This document shows, piece by piece, positions 36,757-45,803 of a DNA stretch of 64,000 nt. Origin of the DNA: Actinophytocola sp963729115 (GTDB lineage: Bacteria > Actinomycetota > Actinomycetes > Mycobacteriales > Pseudonocardiaceae). The notes under the pieces were generated by a model. The model was not told the origin of the DNA. It saw only the letters and a program-made list of their open reading frames with translations, and made no database searches. Each line of letters opens with the position of its first letter. The first letter of the stretch is position 1. Location of the stretch: the NCBI GenBank assembly GCA_963729115.1, contig CAVSMR010000003.1, positions 248,001 through 312,000 of the forward strand, written 5' to 3'. A program made the translations under genes and the position numbers.

Positions 36757-37581
36757 TCACTGCGATTGTTCATCGCCCGCACCGGTTCGCGAAACCCCGA
36801 ACAACGCCGCCGCCGTGCCGCCGAGCACCGCCGCGCGCTCGGCGGCGCCGATGCGGGCGAAGACCGTCCGGCCCAGCGACACCCGCAGGTCGATGAACGG
36901 GAAGTCCGAGCCGAACACCACCTTGCCCGGCCCCAGCTCGCCGGCCATCCGCTCGATGTGCGCGCCGGTCACGAAGCTGCCGCAGGTCTCCAGGATCAGG
37001 TTCGGGTGCCGTGCCGCCAGCTCGATCGACAGGTCGATGCCCGGCTCCGGCCCGCCGGCGTGCCCGGCGAGGAGCACCACGTCCGGGTGGCGCTCGGCCA
37101 CCTCCGCCACGTGTGCCGGGTCGTCGTAGGGCGAGCCGTACCAGGTGTGGCACAGCACGGGCACCCGCGCCCGCGACGCGTAGGCCCACACCGGCGCGTA
37201 GCGCGAACCCGTCAGCGGGTAGCCGTGCAGGTCCGGGTGCAGCTTGATGCCGGCGAACCGCGTGTCGTCGGCCCACGCGGCGAGCTCGGCCTCCGGGTCG
37301 TGCCACGGGTTGATCGTGAGGTGGCCGAGCAGCCGCCCGGGGAACTCCGCGACCGCCCGGGCCGTGGCCTTGTTGCCCGCCGCCGCGTCGTGTTGCAGCC
37401 CGACGTGGGCCGACAGCACCGCGAGCGCCACGCCGCAGCGGTCCATCACCCGCACCATCGCGGCCGGGCCCGCGTCGGGGATGTAGAACAGGCTGTACGG
37501 GCCGGCGTGCGCGTGCGCGTCGATCACCGTGACGCCGGTGAGCGGGCGGCGTTCGAGCACGCAGCGGGCCAGCGTGTTCAT
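36757..37581 (-). CDS. Amidohydrolase-2 family metal-dependent hydrolase
   Basis: The product is 274 residues with TIM-barrel ligands His23 and His25 (DAHAHAGPY), His145 (CHTWYGSP), His174 (LAGHAGGPEP) and Asp226 (FGSDFPF). All match the Amidohydro_2 family, which hydrolyses or decarboxylates cyclic and acidic substrates. The ATG overlaps the stop of the upstream paralogue (ATGA). It lies in the sugar-transport locus and probably acts on a lactone or acid derived from the imported compound. Confidence 0.85.
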   Translation of the reverse strand: MNTLARCVLERRPLTGVTVIDAHAHAGPYSLFYIPDAGPAAMVRVMDRCGVALAVLSAHVGLQHDAAAGNKATARAVAEFPGRLLGHLTINPWHDPEAELAAWADDTRFAGIKLHPDLHGYPLTGSRYAPVWAYASRARVPVLCHTWYGSPYDDPAHVAEVAERHPDVVLLAGHAGGPEPGIDLSIELAARHPNLILETCGSFVTGAHIERMAGELGPGKVVFGSDFPFIDLRVSLGRTVFARIGAAERAAVLGGTAAALFGVSRTGAGDEQSQ

Positions 37582-38324
37582 GCCGCACGCGTCCCCGGCT
37601 CGGCCAGCAGCCCGCGCAGGTTGCGGCCGCCGATCGCGCGCACCGCGTCATCGTCCATATCGGACAGCAGCAGCCGGGTGACCGCCTCGGCGGGGTCACG
37701 CAGCGGCGTCGCCGTGCCGAACACGAGCCGCCCCGCGCCGAACCGGGCGGCGAGCCACTCCAGCCCCTGGTGCGTGGTCAGCGTGGACGTCTCGATCCAG
37801 ACGTTGTCGCACGCCTCGAGCAGGCCCGCGATGCGCCGCAGCACCCGGTAGCCCGGCCGGCACACCAGCAGCCGCAGCGCGGGGTGGGCCGCCGCGCACG
37901 CGGTGATCTCGTCCCACGAGGCCTGCTCCGCGTCGACGAACAGCGGCAGCCCGCCCGTGGCGAGGGCGTCCAGCACCCGCGCGCCGTCCGGCGCGGTGAG
38001 CGACCAGCCGTGGTCGGCCGGGTAGGCACGCACCGCCGCGACACCCGCGGCCCGGGCCGACGCCACGAAGTCGGCGGGCGCGCCGACCTCGCCCGTGCCG
38101 CCCGGCAGCACCACCCAGCACGCGCGCAGCCGCGGCTGCCCGGCGAGCAGCCCGGTGAGCCGCCGGTTGCCGGCCGCCGGATCGTGCAGCCACGACGCCA
38201 GGTGCCCGGCCACCGCCTCGGCGATGCCGACCTGGTCGAGCCACCGCAGCAGCTCGTCCGGGGTGGCCACGCCGACAGCGCTCTGCGGCTGCCGGCCGAG
38301 CAGCGCGGTGGCGTCGACGAGCAT
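37578..38324 (-). CDS. Degenerate amidohydrolase paralogue, probable pseudoenzyme
   Basis: The product is 248 residues with GGAGG before the ATG. It aligns by pattern with the next gene's amidohydrolase but lacks the metal ligands: the N-terminal DxHxH is VDATALLG, and the C-terminal GSDFP is GTATP (203-207). It keeps the barrel layout (LLVCRPGYRVLRRIAGLL, NVWIETSTLTTHQGLEWLA). Coupling by ATGA to the active paralogue suggests a structural or regulatory partner. Independent catalysis seems unlikely. Confidence 0.75.
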   Translation of the reverse strand: MLVDATALLGRQPQSAVGVATPDELLRWLDQVGIAEAVAGHLASWLHDPAAGNRRLTGLLAGQPRLRACWVVLPGGTGEVGAPADFVASARAAGVAAVRAYPADHGWSLTAPDGARVLDALATGGLPLFVDAEQASWDEITACAAAHPALRLLVCRPGYRVLRRIAGLLEACDNVWIETSTLTTHQGLEWLAARFGAGRLVFGTATPLRDPAEAVTRLLLSDMDDDAVRAIGGRNLRGLLAEPGTRAA

Positions 38325-38376
38325 GCGATCCTCCACGCCACCTCCTCGGCCGTTGACGGACGAATCTAATTGATGC

Positions 38377-39198
38377 TCAGCCTTTGAGCGCGCCGGCCAT
38401 GCCTTCGATGATGTGGCGCTGCATGGCCAGGAAGAACCCGACGACCGGCACCATGGCCAGCAGCGCACCCGCGGCCGCGGCCCGGGTGTCCGCGCCGAAC
38501 GTGCCCGCGAGGTAGGCGACACCGAGGGTGACCGGGTAGGTGTCCGGGTCGTCGAGCACGACCAGCGGCCAGAGGAAGTTGTTCCACACGTTCACGAAAC
38601 CGAAGATCGCCAGCACCGCGAGCGTGGGGCGGACCGGCGGCAGCATCACGTGCCAGAAGATCCGCAGCTCCCCGGCGCCGTCCACCCGCGCGCTGTCCGG
38701 CAGGTCCTGCGGGATCCCCGCGAACGCCTGCCGCAGCAGGAAGACCCCCGCCGCGGACAGCAGGCCGGGCAGCACCACGCCGGCGAACGTGTCCACGATG
38801 TCCAACTGGGACACCACGAGGAACCGCGGGATCAGCATCACCTCGGGGGCGAGGAACATCGTGGCGAGGATCGCGAGGAACACCGCCCGCCGGCCGGGGA
38901 AGCGGAAGCGGGCCAGCGGGTAGGCGGTCAGCGCCGAGATCACCAGGTACGCGGGGACCGTGAGCAGCACGTACAGCACCGAGTTGAGCAGGTAGCGGGC
39001 GAACGGCACCGCCGTCCAGGCCTCGACCACGAAGTCGGCGACCGGCGGGATCGGCAGCAGGTCCGGCGGGAGCGAGTACACCGGCTGGGTGCCCGGCTTG
39101 AGCGCGGTCGTCACCAGGATCAGGAACGGGCCGACGAACACCGCCGCGATCAGCGTCAGCAACACGTAGCGCCCCAGCGTGCGCAGCCGCGGCCTCAT
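38377..39198 (-). CDS. Carbohydrate ABC permease (MalG/CUT1 type)
   Basis: The product is 273 residues with six membrane segments. The EAA loop (ARVDGAGELRIFWHVMLPPVRP) is of the MalG type. TLKPG-like residues follow the first helix (TTALKPGTQPVYSLPP). The ATG overlaps the stop of the MalF-type partner (ATGA). It forms the import channel for the substrate bound by the lipoprotein at 40283-41569. No ATPase is encoded here, as is usual in actinomycetes that share an MsiK-type ATPase. Confidence 0.92.
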   Translation of the reverse strand: MRPRLRTLGRYVLLTLIAAVFVGPFLILVTTALKPGTQPVYSLPPDLLPIPPVADFVVEAWTAVPFARYLLNSVLYVLLTVPAYLVISALTAYPLARFRFPGRRAVFLAILATMFLAPEVMLIPRFLVVSQLDIVDTFAGVVLPGLLSAAGVFLLRQAFAGIPQDLPDSARVDGAGELRIFWHVMLPPVRPTLAVLAIFGFVNVWNNFLWPLVVLDDPDTYPVTLGVAYLAGTFGADTRAAAAGALLAMVPVVGFFLAMQRHIIEGMAGALKG

Positions 39199-40142
39199 TC
39201 GGTGGCCTCCCCGCGCGTCAGCCGGTACTGCACGAGTGCGTAGCCGACGAGGAACACCCACAGCACGAGCCCGACCGCGCTCGCGTAGCCGAAGTCGAGG
39301 TGCTCGAACGCCCGCGACCAGATGTAGAAGCCGAGCGTCGTGGTCGCGCCCTGCGGGCCGCCGCGGGTCAGCACGTAGATCGACGCGAACGACTGCGTCG
39401 CGAGGATCCCGCCGAGCACGAAGCAGACCGCGGCGTACGGCCGGATCAGCGGCACCGTGATCCGGCGGAACCGGGCCCACGCGCCGGCGCCGTCCAGCGC
39501 GGCCGCCTCGTACAGGTCCGACGAGATCGACTGCAGTCCCGCGAGGTAGATCATCATGAAGTAGCCGGCGTGCTGCCACGCCTCGACGACCACGACGGCC
39601 GGCAGCGCCCAGTGCCCGTCGAGCAGGAACTGGATCGGCGTGTCGATCACGCCGAGCTGGAGCAGCAGCCAGTTCAGCGCGCCCCTGGGGTGGAAGACGA
39701 ACGACCACGCGATGGCGATCGCCACCATCGAGGTCACCACCGGCAGGTAGTAGGCGAGCCGGAACGTGCCGATGCCGCGCAGCCGCCGGTTGACCGCGAC
39801 CGCCAGGAACAGCGGCACCACGACCACCAGCGGCAGGAACAGCACGAGGAACAGCACCGAGTTGCCGAACGCCTGCCAGAACTCCGGGCTCGCCGCGAGC
39901 CGCTCGAAGTTGCCGGTGCCGACGAATCGCGGCGGGTGCACGATGTCGTAGTCGTAGAACGCGAGCTGCGCCGCGGTGATCGCGGGCCACGCGAAGAACA
40001 CGCCGAAGAACACCAGGCCCGGCGCGAGGAACAGGTAGGCGACCCACCACTTCGGTTCGCCGGCGCCGCGGTGCCGCCCGCCCCCAGGTCGGGCGGCGAC
40101 CGCGGCCGGCCGCTCGGCGGCCGCCCGGGCGAGCACGGTCAC
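39195..40142 (-). CDS. Carbohydrate ABC permease (MalF/CUT1 type)
   Basis: The product is 315 residues from GTG 40142; GTG 40136 and an upstream TTG at 40211 are alternatives. WWVAYLFLAPGLVFFGVFFAWP is the first helix, and EAAALDGAGAWARFRRITVPL is the EAA motif. It pairs with the MalG-type permease and is divergent from the binding-protein gene, with the regulatory gap 40143-40282 between them. Confidence 0.9.
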   Translation of the reverse strand: MTVLARAAAERPAAVAARPGGGRHRGAGEPKWWVAYLFLAPGLVFFGVFFAWPAITAAQLAFYDYDIVHPPRFVGTGNFERLAASPEFWQAFGNSVLFLVLFLPLVVVVPLFLAVAVNRRLRGIGTFRLAYYLPVVTSMVAIAIAWSFVFHPRGALNWLLLQLGVIDTPIQFLLDGHWALPAVVVVEAWQHAGYFMMIYLAGLQSISSDLYEAAALDGAGAWARFRRITVPLIRPYAAVCFVLGGILATQSFASIYVLTRGGPQGATTTLGFYIWSRAFEHLDFGYASAVGLVLWVFLVGYALVQYRLTRGEATE

Positions 40143-40173
40143 GGCGGTCCCGCCAGCCGTGCGCCCCGGAGTC

Positions 40174-40202
40174 TTGACATCGCCAGCCTCACCGAAGATA
40201 TG
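40174..40202 (+). promoter_or_regulatory. Possible promoter of the binding-protein operon
   Basis: TTGACA at 40174-40179 is followed after 17 bp by GATATG at 40197-40202, a partial match to the -10 consensus. The surrounding 80 bases are unusually A+T-rich for this genome. The -10 match is weak. Confidence 0.35.
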
Positions 40203-40242
40203 CTGTGGCAAATATCGGATTTACGGTCGTCCGAAATAACGT

Positions 40243-40258
40243 TAGTGAGCGCTCTGTT
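40243..40258. promoter_or_regulatory. LacI-type operator-like site
   Basis: The site is centred on GAGCGCTC (40247-40254), with flanks TAGT and TGTT. It resembles the TGGGAGCGCTCCCA operator of actinobacterial CebR/BglR-type LacI repressors of sugar uptake. It lies 25 bp before the binding-protein start. No LacI gene is present in the window, so the regulator would be elsewhere, or the local HTH regulator uses it. Confidence 0.4.
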
Positions 40259-40282
40259 CCGGTGTCAAGACAGGGGGTCACC

Positions 40283-41569
40283 GTGCGGTATTCACGTCGG
40301 GTCATCAGGCTCACGGCAGGACTTGCCGGGCTGGTCACGACCGCCCTGCTCGGGGGGTGCATCGCCGGTACCGACGACTCGGCCGGCGATCAGCGCACCG
40401 GCGAGGTGAGCGTCGAGTTCTGGACGATCAACCTGAAGAAGAACTACGGCGACTACGTCCAGGGCATGATCGACCGCTTCGAGGCCGACCACGCCGACAT
40501 CTCGATCGAGTGGGTGGACGTGCCCGGCCAGGAGATCGAGAGCAAGCTCCTCGCCGCGATCGCGTCGAAGGACGTGCCGGACGCGGTGAACATCGAGGAC
40601 GTCCAGGTCGACCAGTTCGGCGACAGCCTCGCCGACCTGTCGCCGTACTTCGACGACGCGGCGCTCGACCCCTACCTCGACGGGCTCGTCGAGAGCCTGC
40701 GCCGGGACGGCGAGCTCAAGGCCATCCCCTGGTACAACGGCGGCGCGCAGGTGGCCGCGTACGACTCCAGCGCGCTGAGCAGGGCCGGCGTCACCGACTT
40801 ACCGTCCACATGGGACGAAGCGTTCGCGGCCGGCCGGACGATCGCGCAGCGCACCGGGAACTGCGCGTTCAACGCGCTGCCCACCATCGGCGTGCTGATG
40901 AGCTACGACGTGCCGCTGCTGAGCGAGGACCGGAAAACGGCCGCGCTGGACAACGCGCAGGCCGCGGCCGTGCTGGACAAGTTCCGCGCCGCCTACGCCA
41001 ACGGCACGATCTGCCCCGGCGCGGTCAGCGAGCAGGACCGGAACCTGCCGCAGACCCTGGAGAACGGGCTCGCCGGCGCGTCGGTCAGCGACCTGCCGTT
41101 CCAGCTGCTGAACGTGGAGAAGAACGCGCCGGACGTCTACGCCAGGCTGAAGGTCGACCGCGCGGTCACCGGGACGAGCGGCAAGTTCGTCATCCCCGGC
41201 ATGCAGTCGTTCGCGGTGCCGGCCAAGAGCGACGTGCGGGAGCAGGCGGCCGAGTTCATCGAGTGGGTCACGAGCCCGGCGAACCAGCTCGCGCTGTGCA
41301 AGCTCGTCACCGTCTTCCCGTCCACCGAGCAGACCCTCGCGGACCCGTTCTTCACCGACATCGAGGCGAAGACGCCGGCCGACGCCGCCCGCAAGGTCGT
41401 GGTCTCCGAGCTGGCGGACGTGGTCACCGCGGACCTCGGCACGCCCGTGGACACCGAGCTGGACAAGGCCTACCTCGAGCAAGTCCGGGGCTTCATGACC
41501 GGCGACCAGCCCGCTTCGGCGGCGCTGGCCGAGATCGCCAACGAGTGGAACGCGTTGCTGGGTAAGTGA
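40283..41569 (+). CDS. Sugar ABC transporter substrate-binding lipoprotein
   Basis: The product is 428 residues from GTG 40283 after AGGGGG. A lipoprotein signal ends LLGGC. The mature part is a family 1 extracellular binding protein (EVSVEFWTINLKKNYGDYVQ, IPWYNGGAQVAAYDSSAL, VIPGMQSFAVPAKS, AAEFIEWVTSPANQLAL). It captures the carbohydrate outside the cell for the MalFG-type permeases encoded divergently. The ligand is not evident. Confidence 0.93.
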   Translation: MRYSRRVIRLTAGLAGLVTTALLGGCIAGTDDSAGDQRTGEVSVEFWTINLKKNYGDYVQGMIDRFEADHADISIEWVDVPGQEIESKLLAAIASKDVPDAVNIEDVQVDQFGDSLADLSPYFDDAALDPYLDGLVESLRRDGELKAIPWYNGGAQVAAYDSSALSRAGVTDLPSTWDEAFAAGRTIAQRTGNCAFNALPTIGVLMSYDVPLLSEDRKTAALDNAQAAAVLDKFRAAYANGTICPGAVSEQDRNLPQTLENGLAGASVSDLPFQLLNVEKNAPDVYARLKVDRAVTGTSGKFVIPGMQSFAVPAKSDVREQAAEFIEWVTSPANQLALCKLVTVFPSTEQTLADPFFTDIEAKTPADAARKVVVSELADVVTADLGTPVDTELDKAYLEQVRGFMTGDQPASAALAEIANEWNALLGK

Positions 41570-41598
41570 GCGACGCGCTGCGGAGAGGCAGGCCGCTG

Positions 41599-42631
41599 GT
41601 GAGTAGCCAGGTTCGCTTCGGCATCGTCGGCGCCGGCACCATGGGTGCCGCGTACGCGGCCGATCTCACCGAGCATCCCGGGGCCGAGGTCGTCGCGGTG
41701 ACGAGCAGGACGGGGGAGTCCGCGCGCCTGGTCGCCGGCCGGATCGGTTGCCGGGTCGCCGCGAGCGCCGCGGAGCTCGTGGCCGATCCGGAGGTGGACG
41801 CGGTCGTGGTGGCCACCCCGGACGACCTGCACGCCGGCGTCGCGGTGGCCGCGGCGCGGGCGGGCAAGGCGGTGCTCGTGGAGAAGCCGCTGACCACCGC
41901 GGCCGCCGACGCGCGCGCCGTCGTCGCGGCGGTACGCGCCGCGGGCGTGGTCGCGAGCGTGCTGTTCAACCACCGCTGGGTGCCCGCGTACGCCCAGGCG
42001 CACGAGCGGGTCCAGGCGGGCGAGCTGGGTGCACCGGTCGTGGCCTACGCGCGCAAGAACGACCGGATCTTCGTGCCCACCAAGATGATCGACTGGGCGG
42101 ACCGCACGACCCCGGCGTGGTTCCTGTCCTCGCACGACATCGACCTCGTCACCTGGCTGTTCGCGCGACGCGCCGGCCGAGGTGTTCGCCACGACCGTGC
42201 ACGGCAAGCTGCGCGGCCTGGGCATCGACACGCCCGACGCCGTGCAGGCGCAGGTGCGCTACGCGGGCGGCGCGGTGGCGACGTTCGAGTCGTGCTGGGT
42301 GTACCCGGACACGTTCCCGACGATGGTCGACTCGTTCGTCGAGGTGGTCGGCACCGAAGGCGTGATCCACCTCGACCGCAAGAACGAGCAGATCGAGATC
42401 GCCACCTCGGAGGGCTACACCTACCCGCGGAACCTGTTGCAGCGCAAGGTGCACGGGGTCACCGGCGGGGCCGTGCGCGACTGCCTGTGGCACTTCGTCG
42501 AGTGCGTGGCCACCGGCCGCGAGCCTCTCGTGACGATCGAGAGCGCCGCGACCACGACCGCGGTACTGGAGGCGCTGCACACCTCGGCCCGGACCGGGCG
42601 GCCCGAGCCGGTCGACGCGGTGCCCGCGTGA
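41599..42631 (+). pseudogene. Gfo/Idh/MocA oxidoreductase, frameshifted
   Basis: GTG at 41599 (GTG 41566 possible) begins FGIVGAGTMGAAYAADL, a Rossmann fold. VVATPDDLH and KAVLVEKPLTTAAADA, with the catalytic EKP motif, follow, then FNHRWVPAYAQAHERV. After DIDLVTWLFA the frame breaks at about 42162-42168 (CGCGCGACG). The C-terminal domain resumes in another frame (EVFATTVHGKL to the stop at 42629-42631). Loss of two bases from a CG run, or one extra base, explains it. An intact enzyme would oxidise or reduce a sugar with NAD(P). The next start overlaps the stop (GTGA), so the operon layout is preserved. Confidence 0.88.
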
Positions 42632-43860
42632 CCGGCGCGCCGGTGCTCGGCGCCCCGGTGCGCACGGCGCCGTGGCCGCACTGGCCCGTCTACGGCGAGG
42701 CGGCGGCGGACCTGTTGCGGGCCGCGACCGCGGACGGGGTCGGCGCGGCGGCCGGCGGGCCGCACAAGGTGGCGTTCGAGCGGCGGTGGGCGGAGTTCAC
42801 CGCGTGCCGGCACGCCCTCGGCGTCGCGAACGGGACGGTCAGCCTGGAGATCGCCCTGCGTGCGCTGGGGATCGGCGCGGGCGACGAGGTGATCGTGCCG
42901 CCGTACACGTTCGCCGCGACCGCGACCGCGGTGCTGACGGTCGGCGCGCTGCCGGTGTTCGCCGACATCGAGCCGGAGAGCTACAACCTGGACCCGGCGG
43001 CGGTGGGCGCAAGCGTTTCCGCGCGGACCCGGGCGGTGGTCGTGGTGCACCTCGGCGGGGCGCCGGCGGACCTGGACGCGCTCGCGGCGTTGTGCGCTGG
43101 GCACGGTCTCGCGCTGATCGAGGACGCCGCGCACGCGCACGGCGCGCGGTGGCGGGGCAAGCCGGTCGGCGGCTTCGGGGCGTTCGGGTCGTGGTCGTTC
43201 CAGGCGTCGAAGAACCTCAGCGCGGGCGAGGGCGGCGCGCTCACCACCGATGACGACGAGCTGGCCGAGGCCGCGTGGGTGCTGCACAACTGCGGCCGGC
43301 ACCGGGACGAGCCGTGGTACGCGCACTTCGAGCTCGGCGGCAACCACCGGCTCACCGAGTGGTCGGCCGCCGTGCTGCTGGCCGGGCTCGACGCCCTGCC
43401 GGACCAGCTCGCCCGGCGCGAGGCGTGCGCGGCGCGGCTGGACGTCGAGTTGTCCACTGTGGAGGGAATCCGGCCGCTCGGGCGGGACCCCCGGGTGGAC
43501 ACCCACGCGCACCACCTCTACCTGTTCCGGTACGACCCGGGCGCGTTCGCCGGGCTGGACCGCGAGTGGTTCGTCGCGGCGCTGCGCCACCACGGGATCC
43601 CCGCGTCGACCGGGTACCCGGCGCCGCTGGACCGCCAGCCGGTGTTCGCGCAGGCCCGCTTCGACCGCCGCGCCACCGGGTGGACGCCGGACAACCCGGC
43701 CACCCGCTACGGCGAGCTGGCGCTGCCGGTGTGCGAGCGGGCGTGCGCGCAGACCGTGTGGCTGCCGCAGTCGCTGCTCCTGGCGCCACCCGAGGAGATG
43801 GCGGACGTGGTCACCGCGGTCCGCGAGATCCGGCACGCGGCCACGGGCGAGGGGCCGTGA
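42628..43860 (+). CDS. DegT/DnrJ/EryC1 sugar aminotransferase
   Basis: The product is 410 residues with GTGA overlap at both ends. It is PLP-dependent: FTACRHALGVANGTVSLEIALR, VPPYTFAATATAV, LIEDAAHAHGA, and the Lys-bearing SFQASKNLSAGEGG. These enzymes move an amino group to a keto sugar. In this operon it may act with the oxidoreductase, in the catabolic or the synthetic direction. The C-terminus has a relaxed DegT pattern similar to inositol/AHBA-type members. Confidence 0.9.
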   Translation: MTGAPVLGAPVRTAPWPHWPVYGEAAADLLRAATADGVGAAAGGPHKVAFERRWAEFTACRHALGVANGTVSLEIALRALGIGAGDEVIVPPYTFAATATAVLTVGALPVFADIEPESYNLDPAAVGASVSARTRAVVVVHLGGAPADLDALAALCAGHGLALIEDAAHAHGARWRGKPVGGFGAFGSWSFQASKNLSAGEGGALTTDDDELAEAAWVLHNCGRHRDEPWYAHFELGGNHRLTEWSAAVLLAGLDALPDQLARREACAARLDVELSTVEGIRPLGRDPRVDTHAHHLYLFRYDPGAFAGLDREWFVAALRHHGIPASTGYPAPLDRQPVFAQARFDRRATGWTPDNPATRYGELALPVCERACAQTVWLPQSLLLAPPEEMADVVTAVREIRHAATGEGP

Positions 43861-45746
43861 CCCGGTACGTCGAGAAGCCGCCGCACGCGGACCGCGCCCG
43901 GGTCCGCCACCTGACCGAGGGCGCGCTGGCCGCCGCCTGCGGGTCCACTGTGGACGAGTTGCTCGCGCACCGGCTGGCCGCGGGCCGCCGCCCGGTGCCC
44001 GCGCTCGCCGACGTCGTGGCCGGCTACGGCCCGGCCGAGCGGGACCGGGTGTGCCGCGCGTCCGACGCGGCCGACGCGGACCGGCGCTCGTTCACCGACC
44101 GGAGCATCGGCCGCTCCGCCCTCTACGGGTTCCACTACCTGATCTGGACGGTGCCGCTGCTGGAGCGCTACCTGCTCACCGGCGAGGAGCGCTGGCTGCG
44201 CCGCTGGGAGGAGATCTTCACGCGGTGGTACGACAGCCGCGACCGCGTGCGCGGCGACTGGCCCGGGCTCGACGTCGTCTGGTACACGCTCGGCGTCGGC
44301 GCCCGCCTCCCGGTGCTCGTGGACGCGCTCGACACCGGCGGCGCCGTGCTCGGCCGGGAGACCCGCGTGCGGCTGCTCGCCTCGGTGCTCGGCGGCGCGC
44401 GCTGGCTCGCCGACGAGCACGACTCGTACCGGCCGGGCAACTGGCAGGTGGTCGGCGCGTGCACGCTGCTGTGCCTGGGCGCGCAGTTCCCCGAGTTCGC
44501 CGACTCGGCCGGCTGGGTCGCGACCGCCCGTGCGCGGATCACCGAGCACCTCGACCGCGACGTGCACCCCGACGGCGGGCACCACGAGCGCTCGCCGGGC
44601 TACCACCAGCTGTGCCTGGAGTACCTGCACCGGGCGGCCCTGTCGGCCGAGCGCTACCTCGGCTGGCCGCTCGGCGCCGACGAGCGCGTGGTGGCCATGG
44701 CCGACTGGCTCCTGGCGATGGCGACGCCGGAGGGCTGGCTGCCGCCGTTCCAGGACAGCAAGCACGTCGCGGCCGGACCGGCACTGGCCCTGGCGCATCG
44801 CTGGGCGCCGAAGCCGGCGTACCGCGCCGTTGCCGAGGCGACCGTGCCGGCCGGGTCCGCCGACGCGGTCCGCGCCGGACTCCCGCCCGTGGCAGACGTC
44901 CCCGTGACACCGGGGGAGGCGCCCGGACTGGGCACCTGGTTACCCGGCAGCCGCTACTTCGTCAGCCGCTCCGGCCGGGCGCCCGGCGACCTGTACGCGG
45001 CGGTGAACTGCGGTCCCCGCGTGCCGCACGAGCTCGAGTCGCACAGCCACCGCGCCTGCCTCGACCTCGTGCTGTGGGGACACGGGCAGCCGCTCGCGTG
45101 GGAGGCGGGCGGTCCGGACAGCTACGACGACCCGGCCTACCACCAGTGGTTCCAGTCGCCCGCGGCACACGGGACGGTCGTGTTCGACGACCGGGAACCC
45201 GACCTGGACGACGGCGCGACCGTCGACGCGGTGGTCCTGCGGCCCGAGGCCGACCTGCTCGACGCGCACCACGACGGCTGGGGTCCGCGGCACCGCCGGA
45301 CGTTCGCGGCGGTCCGGCCGGCGGACGGGCTGCCGGGGTACTGGCTGGTCCGCGACGAGGTGGCCGCGTCCGGCTGGCGCTGGCTGCTGCACGGGCGAAG
45401 CGAGTGGCGGCGCCGCGGGCCGGGGGTGTTCGTGTCGGCGGAGGCGCCGGGACTGCTGGTGCACGCGACCGGCGAGTGGACCGCGGCAACGTCGACGGGC
45501 CGCACGTCCTACCCGGCACTGGACGGGCCGCGGTGGGGCGAGCTGCACGGGCTGGCGCTGGCGCCGCGCGCGCGGGCGCTCACCGCGGTGCTGGTGCCCT
45601 TCGCGAGCGAGCCGCCCGCGGTGTCGGTGACGGAGTCGGCCGGGCGGCTGCGGATCGACTGGGGCGGCACCGTCGACGAGCTCGGTCCCGGGCACTGGAG
45701 CCGCTCGGCGGCGGGCCGGAACGTGGCGCGCTGCCGGTTCGGCTAA
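43857..45746 (+). CDS. Heparinase II/III-like cytoplasmic protein
   Basis: The product is 629 residues with no signal peptide; GTG overlaps the previous stop. Residues 60-340 form an alpha/alpha toroid (LYGFHYLIWTVPLLERYLLTG, YRPGNWQVVGACTLLCLGAQ, GGHHERSPGYHQLCLEYLHR). Residues 350-629 form a beta-sandwich (ESHSHRACLDLVLWGHGQPL, WHRRTFAAV-type strand, then LVPFASEPPA). The layout matches heparinase II/III-family lyases (alginate, heparin or oligouronide lyases). HHERSPGYHQ is the likely active-site motif. It would act on an imported oligosaccharide. Confidence 0.82.
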   Translation: MTRYVEKPPHADRARVRHLTEGALAAACGSTVDELLAHRLAAGRRPVPALADVVAGYGPAERDRVCRASDAADADRRSFTDRSIGRSALYGFHYLIWTVPLLERYLLTGEERWLRRWEEIFTRWYDSRDRVRGDWPGLDVVWYTLGVGARLPVLVDALDTGGAVLGRETRVRLLASVLGGARWLADEHDSYRPGNWQVVGACTLLCLGAQFPEFADSAGWVATARARITEHLDRDVHPDGGHHERSPGYHQLCLEYLHRAALSAERYLGWPLGADERVVAMADWLLAMATPEGWLPPFQDSKHVAAGPALALAHRWAPKPAYRAVAEATVPAGSADAVRAGLPPVADVPVTPGEAPGLGTWLPGSRYFVSRSGRAPGDLYAAVNCGPRVPHELESHSHRACLDLVLWGHGQPLAWEAGGPDSYDDPAYHQWFQSPAAHGTVVFDDREPDLDDGATVDAVVLRPEADLLDAHHDGWGPRHRRTFAAVRPADGLPGYWLVRDEVAASGWRWLLHGRSEWRRRGPGVFVSAEAPGLLVHATGEWTAATSTGRTSYPALDGPRWGELHGLALAPRARALTAVLVPFASEPPAVSVTESAGRLRIDWGGTVDELGPGHWSRSAAGRNVARCRFG

Positions 45747-45754
45747 CCGGCCGG

Positions 45755-45795
45755 CTGTCCGGACAGGGCGACGCGGGGCCGCCCTGTCCGGACAG
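45755..45795. terminator. Bidirectional terminator, 16-bp perfect hairpin
   Basis: CTGTCCGGACAGGGCG, a 9-base loop, then the exact complement. Each arm also contains the 12-bp palindrome CTGTCCGGACAG. It lies between the converging heparinase-like and transglycosylase genes. Confidence 0.85.
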
Positions 45796-45803
45796 TCGGG
45801 CGA

